Part shown: positions 51,201-62,200 of the stretch, in pieces
Numbering within the stretch: position 1 is the first letter of the stretch
How the letters are laid out: each line of letters begins with the position of its first letter
Source of the DNA: Morella rubra
Lineage: Eukaryota > Streptophyta > Magnoliopsida > Fagales > Myricaceae
Direction of reading: 5' to 3'
DNA: 64,000 bases
Assembly (NCBI GenBank): GCA_003952965.2
Contig: CM025855.1
Span: 24,754,571 to 24,818,570 of the forward strand
The notes under the pieces: generated by a model
What the model was told of the DNA's origin: nothing
The model's database searches: none
The model's input: the letters and a program-made list of their open reading frames with translations, nothing else
Made by a program: the position numbers and the translations under genes

Positions 51201-53879
51201 TTGTAAGGAAGACGCCGTTCTCATGAATGTGAGCCTCGTATTTACCAGAGGAAACTGGATATGAGATATGGAATAAGTTTAGTTCTATTGTCCTCGCAAT
51301 TTTATCTAACATATATTCAGCATCTCCGGAGTATGGATAACGGTGGATATGAGCAAACTATGGAACATGGATAGGGATTAGAATAGTTGATGGAAACTAA
51401 GAACCACTTCTAGACGTTGATTTAGAGGTACTTATTTGGGCTTTTTCATTCTTTTCCTAAATTCTGATTGTATGTGTTTTGTTTCCCTCTTCTGCAGGCA
51501 TGGAGTGAATGAGAGTACATTTCAAGAAGTAGAGGAGCTTAAGAATCAGTCTGTTGTCTTCGTCGGAGTAGATAACACTCTTGCTGGTCTTATTTATTTT
51601 GAGGATCAAATTAGGGAAGATGCTAGATATGTAGTTGAATCTTTAGCTCAGCAGGGAATTAACATGTACATGCTCTCTGGGGACAAAAGAAGTACTGCCG
51701 AGTATGTTGCATCTGCTGTTGGTATTCCAAAAGAAAAGGTAAGAAACATTGAGTTACCACTCTGCTTAACATCTTCTTTCTACAATAATGAGCCTTATTA
51801 CAGCAAGAGAGGACTCGAAGAGCTGCATGACATATGTAAGTACTTGTTAATTAAATATAAGGAGGTTGCATCTCTAAAAGACTGAAGGGGGAAAGTTAAT
51901 GCTATGTGGCTGCAAATGGTGAAGAATTCAACCCCATATGCATGAATTGTAGTTTCCTTTCTCGCATAGTGTCTTAAGCTCTGGGTGATGATGCTGTAAC
52001 ATTTTCTTTGAATTGTCCACCGTTTCATTTTGCTGATTCTTCAATCTAGATGATAATTCGCATTAGGATCATGACAAGCATGAAACTTTTGGCCAAACTC
52101 TAAGGGACTAGTTGGTTTGAAATTTCCTTTTGATGCTCCCAAGTGTTTTCTTTTTCTCCTCTTCTTTTTTTGGTCGAGAGTCACTGACTAATTGACCTTA
52201 ACATAGATCCAAAAAGAATATTCAATAATGGATGTTATATAGGGGCATAGAAAGATTTTACATAGTCTAAGGTCATAAAAAAGCTGTGCTTGCAGGTAAT
52301 ATCTGGTGTTAAACCTGATGAAAAGAAGAAGTTCATAAGCAAACTTCAGAAGGATCAGAACATTGTGGCCATGGTTGGCGATGGAATCAATGACACTGCT
52401 GCCTTGGCATCTTCAGATATTGGAATTGCCATGGGTGGGGGTGTTGGAGCTGCCAGTGAAGTGTCTTCTATTGTGCTGATGGGCAACAGGCTCTCACAGG
52501 TATCTCTCAAACAACTCATCATTTGTAACTTTGGCACGCACCCTGTACAACTCTGATATGTAAACACCTATTTAGTTTCTCTGACTAGTCCAGGATTCCA
52601 ATTTGCGGCCCTTTTTTGTCTCATATGATCCACCTCTTCGCTTCTTAGAATAGACACTGAAATTTTCAGTTCTGAAATAGGTTCTTTTAGGCAGTTATGT
52701 AACAGGTTCTCTGGATAACATCACCTAAGAAACTCTGAAGTATAACCAGTATTACTGAAAGGCACAAAAGACACATGGAAAAATAAAAGTTCCTTCCAAT
52801 GACCAAAATAGGAGTCCTTTTATCAGATGAGCTGAGAGTGAGTCTGCATGTTCCTTAAGGCACAAGGCTCACAAAGATCATGCCTATATTGGTTTTTCAT
52901 AACATGTTTAGGTAGTGATGACTTTTGCTTCGCAACCTGTTCTATTGCAATTAGCCTTGACTTCTCTAGTTCTGTGACCTCCTTCGCCTCTCATATTATG
53001 TGTATTTGGGAAAACTGTTGTATCATGTGGTACTATCTGATTTTCATCAATATGAGTAGTTCTACATGTTGGTTTCGGAACTTGTAGTAGCTAGTGGTTG
53101 GTTGACCTAGTTCACCTCCATGCAGTTGCTCGATGCTTTGGAGCTCAGCAAGCTAACCATGAAGACTGTCAAGCAAAATCTCTGGTGGGCTTTTGCGTAC
53201 AACATTGTAAGTTTTTCTGTGTCATTCAAGCCTATGTTTACCAAAAAAAAAAAAAAGCAGTGAAAGTGCATTGGAGGAGCACCTAGGGGTAGAAGGTCCT
53301 ATGCTGTACCGGGCGACTTTTGCCCCAGGCAAAAAGGAAATTGAAGTCACGCATAAGTTTCCACCCGATGGTATGTGATTAGTTTCAGTCTGGAACTTTG
53401 TTTCCTGTGTGAAATATGGAAACGAAGACAAATCTGAAGCTATCTCTGGTCTCTGCTCCAATATATTGTCCCATCTAAGCTGCCACTTTCCCTTCTATCG
53501 AGGCTTTTAGCCTTTTGGTAAATGTGGTGCTTACTTTCCCAACATGTAGCATGTGTCTGACCACGGTATCTGCTTTACTTGCTTTTGATCAAAATTTGGT
53601 CTTACACCATTATTTCCTTTTCCACAGGTTGGGATTCCAATCGCTGCTGGAATGTTATTGCCAGTTACTGGGACTATATTGACTCCATCAATTGCTGGAG
53701 CCCTCATGGGTTTGAGTTCTATTGGGGTGATGGCCAATTCATTGCTTTTGAGATTGAAATTCTCCTCAAAACAAAAACAGATACATGGTTCCCATGCAAG
53801 CACAAAAACCCATTTGGATTCTGATCTTCTCATGGACCAAAAAGAAAAACTAGACAACCGTTACTCTGATGCTAGATAA
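36204..53879 (+). CDS. PAA1: Chloroplast envelope Cu+-transporting P1B-type ATPase PAA1/HMA6
   Basis: Seventeen exons: 36204-36608, 36753-36806, exon 3 at 37938-38156 (disturbed, with a clean 3' part at 38892-38990), 41049-41123, 41283-41560, 42472-42702, 42903-43001, 43182-43331, 45036-45182, 45289-45339, 45421-45593, 46294-46426, 47230-47327, 51498-51738, 52296-52499, 53126-53206 and 53628-53879. With an ordinary exon 3 the protein has about 940 residues. Order: Ser/Arg-rich plastid transit peptide, Gly-rich linker typical of PAA1, metal-binding domain with GMTCGGC, then the pump core with TGEPLP, the membrane CPC motif ([15 protein letters not shown]), DKTGT phosphorylation site, HPVGKA, MLSGDK and GDGIND. 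It imports copper across the inner envelope for plastocyanin and plastid Cu/Zn-SOD. All exons but exon 3 join in phase. Exon 3 as written has stops; see the duplication entry. Intron 13 holds LINE-B. The exon 11 donor (AA|GTTGAG) is weak and less certain. Confidence 0.95.
37366..37421. repeat. 24-bp tandem repeat in PAA1 intron 2
   Basis: catggtgtcacaaaccttca with period 24: two full units starting at 37366 and 37390 and a partial third at 37414. Confidence 0.85.
38002..39714 (+). repeat. Tandem duplication of PAA1 exon 3 (3' part) plus intron 3 (5' part)
   Basis: Unit 1 is about 38002-38891 and unit 2 about 38892-39714. Both run from the PVSEA part of exon 3 through the donor CGAG|GTAAGC into the intron. 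In the intron part (738 against 727 nt) the only differences I see are three insertions in unit 1 (1, 3 and 7 nt) and no substitutions. In the exon part unit 1 has 155 nt against 99 in unit 2, again explained by insertions alone. Unit 2 encodes the expected [20 protein letters not shown] stretch; unit 1 does not stay in frame. Extra bases begin upstream of the duplication at 37977. The junction is uncertain by a few bases. Confidence 0.9.
45592..45710. repeat. Short imperfect direct repeat at the PAA1 exon 11 donor
   Basis: aaagttgagtggcgactttt, at the proposed exon 11 donor, recurs as aaagttgagtggtgactttt starting near 45683. The local duplication copies the splice donor itself, so two similar donors compete in principle. 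Confidence 0.6.
46794..47030. repeat. 120-bp tandem duplication in PAA1 intron 12
   Basis: Two units with period 120 start at 46794 and 46914. Both contain taccatatgaagctggatta, aagtgactttaaggagct and cagatgtggtagtactggcc. They differ by scattered substitutions, so this duplication is older than the one at exon 3. Confidence 0.85.
47750..50765 (+). mobile_element. 5'-truncated L1-type LINE (LINE-B) in PAA1 intron 13
   Basis: About 3 kb, in the same orientation as PAA1 and closely related to LINE-A. Similarity starts in the endonuclease C-terminal region ([20 protein letters not shown] near 47790) and runs through the reverse transcriptase, the zf-RVT region ([18 protein letters not shown] near 50250) and a 3' UTR with AATAAA at 50741-50746. 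The tail is very short (CACAAAAA). The flanks atatcggta (near 47741) and atatcagta (near 50766) could be a worn target-site duplication with one mismatch. One long stretch of the reverse transcriptase frame is still open; there are breaks on both sides of it. Confidence 0.9.
48152..49444 (+). pseudogene. LINE-B reverse transcriptase segment, 430 codons open
   Basis: Reads as the reverse transcriptase of a plant L1: [73 protein letters not shown] and catalytic LLFADDT. The frame is lost after [10 protein letters not shown], and the thumb and zf-RVT parts continue in another frame (49303-49548 onward). The endonuclease is mostly absent, so this is a dead copy and not a host gene. Confidence 0.9.
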
Positions 53880-53913
53880 CATAGAAGTACACTCCATGGA
53901 GAGCATCACAGCA

Positions 53914-53936
53914 AGAGAGAGAGAGAGAGAGAGAGA
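53914..53936. repeat. GA microsatellite in the PAA1 3' UTR
   Basis: About eleven AG units, 35-57 bp after the PAA1 stop codon. Confidence 0.85.
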
Positions 53937-55557
53937 TCCTAACAGGAACTTTTGGAGGATGAAAAGAAATGAGCATTTTCTATTGATTTCCCTCAATTTT
54001 AGGGGAACTTGAGGTTAACCTCCTTGCTTCTGCTAAATACGAATATCAGGGGGCATGAGCATTGAAATTGTCGCAGATGATTTTCTTATTAGAGTTTGAG
54101 TTACTGAGGCTTCTTTCTGGATAGTATATCTCTTGCTGCCAGCTACCGTTGACCCCACTTATTCTCTCTGCTAATCTATGGCTGATATTGTGCTTTCAAG
54201 AGAAAACATGACTGAGTATATACCATACAAAATTTTAGTTCTATTATGATTGAAAGCTTTGTTGAATCGTGACTTGGCCGTATGATTTGAAAGGCATTGT
54301 AGCCTACCCTAGATGACTAGGGAAGACATTTTAGGAGTGTTTCGATTTGACTGCCTAGGGTCGGTTGGGGAAAGTGGTTCCCATTTTGTGCTTTCTCTAC
54401 TTCTGTGAGACATCGCAGGTGAATGATATTGTGAGAAAATAAAAACACCAACACTAACAGATGATACGGTGTGAAAAATTTGCCGCTGCTCATAGTAGCT
54501 TACCGTAGTCATTAAGGATTAGCATCATCCCATATTACCCAGTTGTGCATTTTAGTTGTTGGCCATCACAATATCAGCTATTGCTCATGTTTTGCAGTCA
54601 TGCAAAAATGAATCATCGCTAGTTTTTTTACACTTGCCATGTCACAAGGCTACAAGAAAGGACGTGCTACGGCTCGCATGGAGTATGGGCATGTTCGACT
54701 GGAAGACAGAAGACAAGAGACAAAGGAAGGTTCGGGAGACTAAAAGGAGATACACGGACGACTTAAGGGAGATACACGCATGTGTTGAGGTGATGGGATG
54801 GTTTGCAGTTAAAATGGCATATTGGGTTTTGAATGGGTATGAAGGGGTATTATGATAGTAGAGTCTGTTTGTAGAGTTGGGCTTGTATTGGGCTGGGCGT
54901 TATTGTTAAATAGTGCGGAAGCCTTATTCCGTGAATATAGGGGTTTGTTACATATTAGATTCTATCTGCTTCAGCTATATGAGGCGTTAGTTAGAGGGGG
55001 TGAGCATCGAAGAATTTACGCTCTGTTATTTCATCTTCTTTCTCAGTCTGTAAGGAGGTTGGCCAAACCTCGAATTTGGCCATTTCTATTCTGAAGTTTT
55101 CGTTGAATCCAAATACAAATTCCATTATCTGTTCTATTTGTCTACAAGTTACAATTGCCCCAAGCACACTGTTACATGCCATGTCTTCGGGGGCCTGTTG
55201 CCCGGGGTAGTAGGGTTTTCACTATCATCTCCGTGTATGACATTAAGAACTGGCTTTCGCTTTCATAGTTGGGTTTGAACCCAATCCTTGATTGCTTGGT
55301 TTGAGATAAAATTATATGAAAGTGACAATGATCTGCACAGCCTGCTTTTGTGTTGTGAAAGCACAGAATTCCAGGCAATAATAGGTAAGGACTCTTAAAG
55401 CCCATGCCGATTCTCTCCACAGTGCATAAGATATATTACTCTTTTATCTGTGCATATGGGTAACACCAGTAAGAATAATTAAATTTCATAAGAGGAAAAT
55501 AAAAATGCCAAATCGTGTAACTGTTGCCTAACTATGCTTTCGTATGATATTGCATTG

Positions 55558-55665
55558 AATCCCGCATTACATATGTGAGCCACATACATGACAGTGCAAA
55601 ACAAGTGGAAAACGTGATTACATATTAAATCCCGCAATACATATGTGAGCTACATACATGACAGT
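55558..55665. repeat. Imperfect direct repeat, period 70
   Basis: aatcccgcattacatatgtg at 55558 returns as aatcccgcaatacatatgtg at 55628. The similarity runs on for 38 bp with two or three mismatches. Confidence 0.85.
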
Positions 55666-56293
55666 AGCACAGAAAATGCAAGTCCTTCTTACGGATGGCC
55701 TCTAAGAATATGTGCGTGTCAATAAGTAGCACCTGTGACCTGCCTATCGGCCACAATGGAAGATAACAAGGTGCGACTAGCTGACGCAGCAGACGAAATT
55801 TCCGTTAGTACATCATAACCGCCAATTAGAGATAAGTTATGTTTCTACAAACATTTACGACGAGATGAAATTTTGTGACACATTCATCAGATATATCGAA
55901 TTCTATCCTGTATACGGAGTAAATTTCCGTACTCCAGACAAAATGTAAGGTGTACAACCATAGCAGTACGTCATTTGCGGCCAAACAATTTTAAGTGGCA
56001 CCATGTCGTTATCAATGACATTCACATTTCCTGAGATGGTAATTACAAGAGTTGATTCCAAGGCAACCCAAAAAGAAATACAAGAATCTTCGCCGATGAC
56101 AAGTTCCGCAATTGGTTGAATCAAATGGCCACTAAACAATCATGAGAACAGTGCAAAAATGTGTACGCTCAGGAATATAACCTGCATCAACAGCAGGGTA
56201 TGCCAGAAAACCCTTTTTGAACCCTAGCCGTTTGTGTAAACCTCGAGTGTCCAATTAGTTGGAATTTCACTTATTTCAATTGCAAATCCGCCG

Positions 56294-59200
56294 TCAAACC
56301 ATGTATGTCATGCCAACCTGCATTAGATGTGAGTGGGGCACGCTCAAGTTTGCAGTACCCCTTCTGCAGTTCTTTCTCAAGAAACCATAAAAGTAATTTA
56401 TGACTAGCTTCTTAATAAACCAGGAATCTTTCCTTGCTCTAATATCTCCATGACCAAGAAGATAAACTACCCCTGATTCTTTAGCCTTGCGTATAAAAGA
56501 CAGCTCTCTTTCAAGACTCTGCTCTGCATCGGTTGTGGCCGGCTCTGATGGAGGCACTACTGGTGTCACCTCCTCTGATGTGCTCGCTTCAGCAATGGGT
56601 TTGCTTGTCTCCTTGAACTCAGCCAGGAGAGGAACACCGAGTGAATAGACACTCCCATTGGGAGCTATAAGAACCCTTGAGCAAGATGACTCACCGTTAG
56701 AGTCCGTATCACCGTCCCCATCACTTTCCAAGGATCGTTCCTGCGCTTCACGGCGAATGAACTTCTCAAGGCTCTCAATCAGCAGCTGCTCAAAAGTCTG
56801 GTGATTTTCTTTGCGAACATCTTTATACCCATACCTGTTCAAGTGAAAAACGCCACTTGTAAGGTCATAAGGATATATCCATTATCCAAAGTAAAAGAAA
56901 ATCAAATATAACATCACATGAAAAAACTGTCAAGATGCTCCTCCCTTAAAGAGCATTTATTCTTTATTTTCTATGAGTCGCCTAATTCTCTGACATGAAC
57001 TTGAAATGTCAAAAGGTCACAATGAGCATGTGAAGAAGAAATGAAAGGTAGAATTAGCTCGAAATCAGTCAAGGGCAGCGACTTCCCCATGGGTCCAACC
57101 AGTTGGCTTCCAACTAAGGCAGGTCAAGGATTAAGGTTTACAAGTTTTTGACCAGTAGGAGCAACAGGTAGATAACATCTCGCTCATCCCGCATTTCGGG
57201 ATGAAAGCAGGAAATGGAGTGCGGGATGATCTTAATGTTCCTACCCCAAGCCATCTTTATCAGGTCCTCCATATTACATGGGTGATATTTCTCTCACCTG
57301 CAGAACTAATAAGAACAACTCCCAACTAGCAGGAATTTGTCATTTTACCTGGCAATGCAACGAAATATATGGTAACTCTTTGGGCAGACACGCCGGAAAA
57401 GGAACCTTTCACTCTGAGGCACTACAGGAACCGGAACATACTTTATAGAGACAAATATTATCATCGAGTGGATTGCTGGGAGAGTTGTCAAAAAATGGCC
57501 AAAAATTGCAGGTACTCCCCTCACCAGCTCATTATAGAGTAAACCGATGCCAGGAGCTCTGATTGTCCCCAGATTGCAACCCAATTCCCGCATCAAATCC
57601 ATTGAGAGCTTTTGCTTTACTTCAGTTTCATATTTAATCTTGCTTCCGTAATTCCAGATATACATTATCAGAAACATAATTGTGGCAAAAACCAGTATTA
57701 TCCAGCTTCCATCGGTTACACTCCACAAAACTGATGAGAAGAAAGTCAATTCTAACCCCAAGAAAAATACTGCAAAACTCAGCACAATCACAATGTTTAT
57801 CTGCCATATAAGGAGCATAACAATGGTTACGAGAATCGTTGTCATCATCATTATTCCTAACTCCGCAATGCCTGCAAAAAAATAATCAATATCGGAAATA
57901 TTAAAACCTTGTACAAGTTACCAAAAAGGAAGTAATTCTAAGATCAGTTCAAGCAAATATTGAAAGTAGACAACTGATTTCCATTTTTTATTAAGTTATC
58001 CTTCACTAATCACAAACATTTCCAGCCCATTTTCCTAAAGCTCTGATTCTCTTTCACCACTTCCACAACAAAGTCCATTTAAAGGGGACCAGAATCTCCA
58101 TTTAAAGGGGGCGAAACAGTAGATGCTTTGAAGATAGTTCTTTTTCTTTGGCTAGGTTGCAGGGCGTTCTATTGTCTTCTCTTTTTCTTTGGGCGAACTC
58201 GGTGCTTAGTTGCCCTTTTGTAGATTTTGTTGATTTTCTTAGTTTTCTTGCTAGTTTGGAGTAGTGTCTTCAGTATAGTCCTTTGTACTGTTTTCACTAT
58301 TTCTAATGAGATTGGCTTATTTATCAAGAAAAAAAGAATATCCAGTGGAAACAGTTATTATTTTTATCTTAAAGGGAGCCTCAGAACCCATAACGATAGT
58401 GTTTTGCACAACATTGAGAAAGAGAAAATCCCTTGTTTTGTATGAGAGAAGCATTATCTAAAAAATCACCAAATGGATAAGAAGCTACTTGTACTTAGTT
58501 CTGAGTTCATCCAGGGTTCCTGAAAATGATCTAAAAAACAAACCAGAAGCATGCAGTTCATGATAATAAATACAATCAGAATGATTCGTCAAAAAACAAT
58601 TATGGGGGGATTTCAAAAGTTAAACGAATACAATGCAAAATGCCTAGCTACGAAAAGGGGAAAAAAAGCTGAGTACCATGATCGACCATGGCAAAAGTAT
58701 AAAAACTTGACAGCATACAGTGTATCCATTACAAAACATATTGTGCTTCCTAAAATATCACTTCTAATGTAAACATCATTTCAATAGGAATATATAATTA
58801 TAAGCAGAGGCTTACAAGAAAAATAAAGACCAGAATTCATCCATACACAGAAAAAACTGAACATGAAAGGAAGATGAAAATAAAAGTTCATATTAAAACT
58901 AAAAAGCAAAGGAAGAATTACTACCGTATGCATTTCCAATCTCATCAATGCTTGAGATACAGCAGACAAACACCACGCAAACTGCTAGCAAAAACCAGTT
59001 TATGATTGGGATATAAATCTGGCCCATAAACTTCCGAGACGTGTGAATGATTTTTAGACGAGGGAAACAACCAAGTGCTGTTGACTGTTTAATACATGAA
59101 AATGTGGCCGTTGTCATAGCACGACTGGCAATTAATGCAGCAATGTTAGCAATGAGGAAGACCGGCCAAAAAGCACCACCTACAGGTATGATCTCTCAGC

Positions 59201-62200
59201 AATTAAATTCTGCTTTACCATGTAAGCATGCGAATAAAATGTTTCAAACAGCAAGCAGAAGTTTAACCCAATTCTACTACATAAGATTTCATGAACCATG
59301 TATAAGAAGTAGGCCCTGCAAGTAGAGTCCACCTAGAAAAAGTTGTAGATTCCTCATTGGTTCCTTACTAATTGAGTTAAACTGTGAAGCTTACTTGGAA
59401 TTGAAGAAAAGAAAGCTTGCTTGGTGTCGGCATGGTTTTCCATGAGGTACGCAGCTTGACCCAAATAACCCAAAAGAAGGCAAGGCAAAACGAGAAATAC
59501 AAATGTAAGCTGCACACAACCACTGTCATGTAAATCAGAAGTGTCGCTAATCGGAACACTGAATTCCATTTCTACATATCAGAGGAAACATGAAAGATAT
59601 CTGATTTATGAACCAAAAACTCATGCTTCTTTACCTGAACTGATCGCACAGAAAAGTAACAAAGATCTGCAAACATTGCTTCAGAACCTGAAAAAAAATT
59701 CATTATTGGGGATGAAAATAGACCAGCAATAAAATTATGACAACTATTGATGTCAGATTACACATTCTTCATATCTAAATTAAGGCACAGTTATGATTTT
59801 ATTTTCTTTTAATGGGGAAGGCTTATGACTTAAATAGCATGGGTATTTTACCAATTCCATCAATATTTTCCTCCATGTATTGGTATCAGTGCCAGACAGT
59901 CCAAATTTCATGTCTCCAAAGTGTTCTGATGAGATAAAAGGCAAGACGCATAGCATAGTTGCAGTAACAGGGGAGATTCTATCACGTGTCGTGTTGTTAC
60001 AAACATAGAAGAAAAAAATTCAGATGACACTGTAGCTGTGTATGACAAGGCTAAAAAAAATTTGGAAATTTTTTTACAACCACTTTTTCACATACTCCAA
60101 AACCTTTTCCTAAACTCCAACACCTTTTCATAAACTCCTATACTTTTTTTACAAACTCCAGCACCTTTTTCATTTAAAAAAAAAATCCTATCAAATCATT
60201 TCTCTCTTTATTTTTTTACAAACTCCAATAAAATCTGTTAGGATCAAGTGCTACCATTGAACCAAAAGCTTAATCTGATAGCTAAGGCGCTTTTTTATTT
60301 CTTTATACACTTGGCAGTGCAAAGCTCCGTTCTGAGAGACAGGCGGACACAAGGGGCTGCATCACATGGGTGCTGCAGATTGGGCTGTCAAGCACCATCT
60401 CCATCCTCCATAGGACAGTGGTCGAGTCAAAGAGCGATTGCTTGCCCCCATAAAGCCAACAAAATCTACACTGCCCTCAATACCAAAAAAAAAAAATCCT
60501 ACAAACTTTTTGAGGCATCCAAACACAAGCGGCTCTCTGTCTTTCATAGAGCACATCTGCCTGGACAAGTTCGTTCCATCAGTGAACTATGGAGTAGGCC
60601 AAAAACAAGTATCCATACATATGGAGTCCAAGGCTAAAAAAAGTTATTCATGCATAAGAGTCCCTAATTATTTCTTTCAATGCATATGCTTATGAAATAA
60701 ATAAAATCCTTTATCCAAACCCATATGCCTAATAGCCACTTCTATCACAATCCATGACAAAGAACCATAAGTCCGTCCTCATATCTATAACAGATGTTGA
60801 GAACCTATTTTATGTTGGATTCTCATTAACCAGCTTCGGACATCCATCAAGATTCATCTTTTCAAACCTTAGTCAATGTACAAACTCTAAACATTTCCTT
60901 AAAAGCCTAGACTCAGAAGTTTTCGAACCCAAAGCCTCACCACATAATTGGTTGTTGGGAGATTTCATAATCTGTTCCGACTTAGACTGCTAATACCTGT
61001 CCTTCTTCCCAAGATAACAACATGAAATGATTTTTTTTTTTTATAAGTTAGAATTTTATTGATAGAGAAAGAGTGCTAGCAGTACAAAAGACTGTACTGA
61101 GAACATCTAAAGCATACAAGCTATAAAGCTACAGATATCCGCAAGATCCACAAAAGGAAAACCCAACACCGCATTAGCCCACAGAAAAAGAGACTACAAC
61201 ATCTGAACCTTTAAGCACTCCAAGGATGACACCTTATTGTTAAAACGTCTATTATTTTTTTCCCTCCATAGACACCACCAAATACATGAGGGTATCATCT
61301 TCCAAACCGCCAAAGCTATCGGGTCATCAAATTTTCTCTTCCAACACATCAAAACCTCAACCACCCTACTAGGCATAATCCAAGAAAGATTCAACATACA
61401 AAGCATATTCAACCACAACCCTCTAGCAACCGGACAATGAAGAAGAATATGATCCGCCGACTATCCATCACATCTACACAAATAACACCAATCAATCAAG
61501 CAAATGCCCTCCTTAAATTTTCTATGGTTAATATTTTCCCATGAGCAGCCTCCCACACAAAGAAGGAAACTCTTGTAGGGGCTAAAATCCTCCATAACTG
61601 GCACCACAGAAAAAGCCATAGCAAAATCACCCACAAGAAATCCATACATAGATTTTACTGAGAAAGAGCTATTCTTAGAACCCAACCAAATCAGCCTGTC
61701 ATCAACACCTTTTATTATTGTCGTGGAGTAAAGAAGAGAAAATAGATCCAAAACTTCAGCCAACTCCCAATCATTAAAAGTCCTCAGAAACTGAACATTC
61801 CAAACAACCACACCAGAACTCACATCCAAACAATCCTCCACTAATGCCTCTCTACTGCTGGATAAAGAAAAGAGATGAGGAAACACAAACATCAAAGCTT
61901 GCTCACCACACCAACAATCATACCAGAACCGAACTCTAGCACCACTCCCCATCACAAATTTTACATTCGAAATGAAAAAATCCCAGCCCTTGCTAATATA
62001 CTTCCATAAACTCACACCATAAGAACCACGAGCCTCAAGAATCCTCCAACCTCCCACCTCGCTACCATATTTCGCTGTAATAACTATCTTCCATAAAAAT
62101 AACCTCCACAATCACTTCCCTAATAAAGCTTTATTATACAAAAACAACGGCCTTAGACCCAAACTACCCCAACTTACAAGATGGAACATGTGCTCATCAC

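Larger units (their letters stand above)
53880..56293. other. Intergenic region between convergent PAA1 and KUP5
   Basis: Holds the 3' UTRs of both genes. A GA microsatellite follows the PAA1 stop (about 53914-53936). A partial tandem duplication of about 38 bp with period 70 lies at 55558-55665. Nothing between 54000 and 55500 matches a family I know; short open frames there look random. Confidence 0.7.

Noticed and set aside
60040-60240. AT-rich segment with repeated cactttttcaca/ctccaacacc blocks as a MITE
   Set aside because: Ends and target-site duplication could not be defined; simple-sequence character explains it.
60240-60500. Possible SINE ending in an A run in a KUP5 intron
   Set aside because: There is an A-rich end and a weak B-box-like ggtcgagtc, but no convincing A box and no target-site duplication.
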